This document shows positions 63,201 to 64,000 of a stretch of DNA of 64,000 bases, piece by piece (the stretch's first letter is position 1; every line of letters starts with the position of its first letter). Location: positions 186,001-250,000 of the forward strand of contig NZ_JAYKZZ010000015.1 in assembly GCF_035818675.1 (NCBI RefSeq). The letters are read 5' to 3'. The notes under the pieces were generated by a model, which saw nothing but the letters and a program-made list of their open reading frames with translations, did not search any database and was not told the DNA's origin. A program made the translations under genes and the position numbers. The stretch comes from Parapedobacter flavus (lineage in GTDB: Bacteria; Bacteroidota; Bacteroidia; Sphingobacteriales; Sphingobacteriaceae).

Positions 63201-63301
63201 TCGGTGGGATGGTCGTCGGGCTGTTCGTCAGCCTATTTTTCGTGCCTTTGCTCTATTGGTGGGTGTACCGGAAGCGCCGCCCCAACGAACCATTAACTTG
63301 A
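60251..63301 (+). CDS. RND efflux permease, second of two
   Basis: A 1016-aa RND permease, clearly different from the one before it. The start MIRFLVYRPIAVLVSFFALL at 60251 is typical; a longer in-frame upstream extension would be a frame shadow of the preceding gene. Blocks: SLLPKADIPEVIVLLSGENL, LGLGMIIDSSIVVIDNINRY in the fourth helix with the acidic residue, and LSLIGVVVMSGLIIND-like (LMSLIGVVVMSGLIINDSIL) near the end. Two separate permeases suggest a mixed trimer, as in MdtBC. The substrate could be the peptide product of the neighbouring locus or an unrelated drug, metal or lipid. Confidence 0.92.
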   Translation: MIRFLVYRPIAVLVSFFALLLLGITAYLYLPTSLLPKADIPEVIVLLSGENLSAEEVEQQLATPIRNGLLQLHGLERIESRASEGSATIRVRFEAGSDISLRFIEVNEKVDLAMNSLPREAERPLVVKMGVDDIPVFQLSVLPRDSLVTPARMVAVSTFVRETISRRIEQLAEVAMVDATGLMQPQVQIEPKAGYLESLGLGGGVLTQAFRENEISLGNIQVADGHYRYFLKFATDVASLESLRATPVNINGRVFRLGELATVTLTHAEETGAFYSDGRRAINLDIIKQPSARMEDLQAHFGELLAQMRQAYPDLAFVVSQDQTELLDYAIGNLRQDLWLGGIFAALLMLVFIRKVKPAMLIGITIPVSLLVSQLGFYLLGISINIISLGGLILGLGMIIDSSIVVIDNINRYRDAGRPVSEAAIQGTDEIIRPLLTSVLTNCAVFIPLIFLSGLAGAIFFDQALSVIVGVVSSLLVSLLLLPPLYTLVYPERPGGRRAEPEIKARVHVTGWYEGGLALVFRRPVVTCLVVVALLAVSIGLFVALDKTRLPELTRDDFAVSIDWNEPIDAAENWNRVQGLLAGMGDSMGTIHAWVGEQQYVFDRGQRQGQSQARLYIQAAGGTDPTALQRQLPPLVAAQYPHAVMDIAPAQNAFEAVFADRIAPLRLEVSESERQEMPDPEAMLRLVDSLRRALPHAHIGPVALHDKVLIRLDAEKAARYGVGLGELSAQIQSAFRPTLVDHFQSGQAVVPILLVPGAERDVSAILARSFIRKSEGVAIPLSALVETARTNSYRHLTAGAQGRYYPVAIHTDSEARDLPVIRNLLERAFPTLDVTFGGAYFDNRALLGEMALILLVSVLLLYFILAAQFESLVQPLFILVELPIAISGALLALYLAGNSINLMSLIGVVVMSGLIINDSILKIDAINRLRKAGMPVMEAIYEGGHKRLKPIVMITLTSIGALAPTLFMHDLGSELQQPLALTLIGGMVVGLFVSLFFVPLLYWWVYRKRRPNEPLT

Positions 63302-63304
63302 TAT

Positions 63305-64000
63305 ATGATGAACAGAACCATAATACAGGGTGTTATCTTTTTGCTCGTTGCGGGTGGCGGCCACCTCTCGGCGCAGGAGCGCACCATTACGCTGCAAGAA
63401 GCCGTCCGGCTGGCGCAAGAGCATTCGTTTGAATACAAGGTGGCCTTAAATAGCTACCAAAGTAGTGTATGGAGCTACCGGAACTACATGGCCTCATTCC
63501 GGCCGATGCTCTACCTCGATGGTACCATACCCAATTACAGCCGGGCCATCAGTAAGATCACGCTCCCCACGGGCGAGGACACGTTCGTGTTGCAGAACCA
63601 GGCCTACAGCACGTTGAACCTGGGCATCCGTCAGAATGTGGCCCTTACGGGGGGTGTGGTGTCGGTCAGTTCCTCGCTCAACCGCATCGATGTGTTCGGC
63701 AACAACCGCCAGATCCGGTATTCGTCGGTTCCGGCATCCATCTCATACTACCAGAATGCCATTGGTTACAATCCCTTCAAATGGCAGAAAGAAATCGAGC
63801 CGCTACGGTTCGAGTCGGCCGACCGTGCGTTCGTGACCCGGATGGAAGCGATCGGTGGACAGACGGTGAGCCATTACTTCGATATGCTGGCCGCGCAGGC
63901 GCGGCAGGAGCTTTCGCGGCAGAACCTGGCCAAGGCCGATACATTGCATGGCATCGCCCGGGAGCGGTTCAAACTCGGCACGGTGGCCCAGAGCGAGTTG
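63305..64000 (+). CDS. TolC-family outer membrane protein, 3' end outside window
   Basis: The first 232 codons of an outer-membrane efflux channel. A signal peptide (IIQGVIFLLVAGGGHLSAQ) is followed by the typical TolC start RTITLQEAVRLAQEHSFEYK, beta strands such as LNLGIRQNVALTGGVVSVSS and helical stretches (FDMLAAQARQELSRQNLAKA, GIARERFKLGTVAQSEL). It begins 3 bases after the second permease and completes the tripartite pump. Confidence 0.92.
   Translation, partial: MMNRTIIQGVIFLLVAGGGHLSAQERTITLQEAVRLAQEHSFEYKVALNSYQSSVWSYRNYMASFRPMLYLDGTIPNYSRAISKITLPTGEDTFVLQNQAYSTLNLGIRQNVALTGGVVSVSSSLNRIDVFGNNRQIRYSSVPASISYYQNAIGYNPFKWQKEIEPLRFESADRAFVTRMEAIGGQTVSHYFDMLAAQARQELSRQNLAKADTLHGIARERFKLGTVAQSEL

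Noticed and set aside
55930..64000. RND operon as a dedicated heavy-metal (Cus/Czc) system
   Set aside because: No metal-binding adaptor motifs, CusF-like protein or metal regulator was seen; left as RND of unknown substrate.

Overview
The window is chromosomal DNA from a Bacteroidota bacterium, most likely of the Sphingobacteriaceae group (inference, Parapedobacter/Pedobacter-like). Supporting signs are a SusC/SusD pair with an ECF sigma factor and FecR anti-sigma factor, a PorP/SprF protein next to two type-IX-secreted proteins with gliding-motility C-terminal domains, TAnnTTTG-type promoter -7 elements, weak Shine-Dalgarno signals, LytTR regulators and a dcw cluster in Bacteroidota order.

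Layout. 1-2.7 kb: the 5' part of aspS, an orphan LytTR response regulator and a small lipoprotein, all on the minus strand. 2.8-18.9 kb: the complete dcw cell-wall and division cluster mraZ-rsmH-ftsL-ftsI-murE-mraY-murD-ftsW-murG-murC-ftsQ-ftsA-ftsZ, preceded by a 10-bp-periodic MraZ box and closed by a terminator. 18.9-28.2 kb: an alpha-oxoamine synthase, a 61-aa histone-H1-like protein, PorP/SprF with two tandem paralogous T9SS cargo proteins, a sugar-isomerase-like TIM barrel, a LuxR-type regulator and mscL. 28.2-36.4 kb: ECF sigma, FecR, a SusC receptor broken by a -1 frameshift, SusD and a secreted endonuclease/phosphatase-fold protein. 36.4-40.8 kb: rpmH, rnpA, yidD, tsaB, an OmpH-like lipoprotein and gyrB. 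40.8-46.8 kb: a sugar catabolic locus (AraC regulator, fucose-isomerase-family enzyme, ribulokinase-like FGGY kinase, SSS symporter). 46.8-49.9 kb: a degenerate 60-bp repeat region, an FN3-domain protein, two arrays of exact 10-bp repeats and a purple-acid-phosphatase-like enzyme.

50.2-63.9 kb holds the most unusual locus. A 55-aa peptide gene ends in a Ser/Thr-rich tail without cysteine. It is followed by a single-domain receiver with an altered acidic pocket and, with a 4-base overlap, by a full-length LanB-type dehydratase of 1031 aa. No LanC cyclase is seen. Convergent to the dehydratase lies a LytTR/LytS-type two-component pair, and divergent from that pair is a tripartite RND efflux operon (adaptor, two different permeases, TolC) of visibly higher GC. 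I read this as a candidate RiPP system whose product may be a dehydroamino-acid-rich peptide rather than a classical lanthipeptide. The dehydratase family is clear; the precursor, the product and the export route are inference.

No tRNA, rRNA, CRISPR array or intact insertion sequence was recognised.
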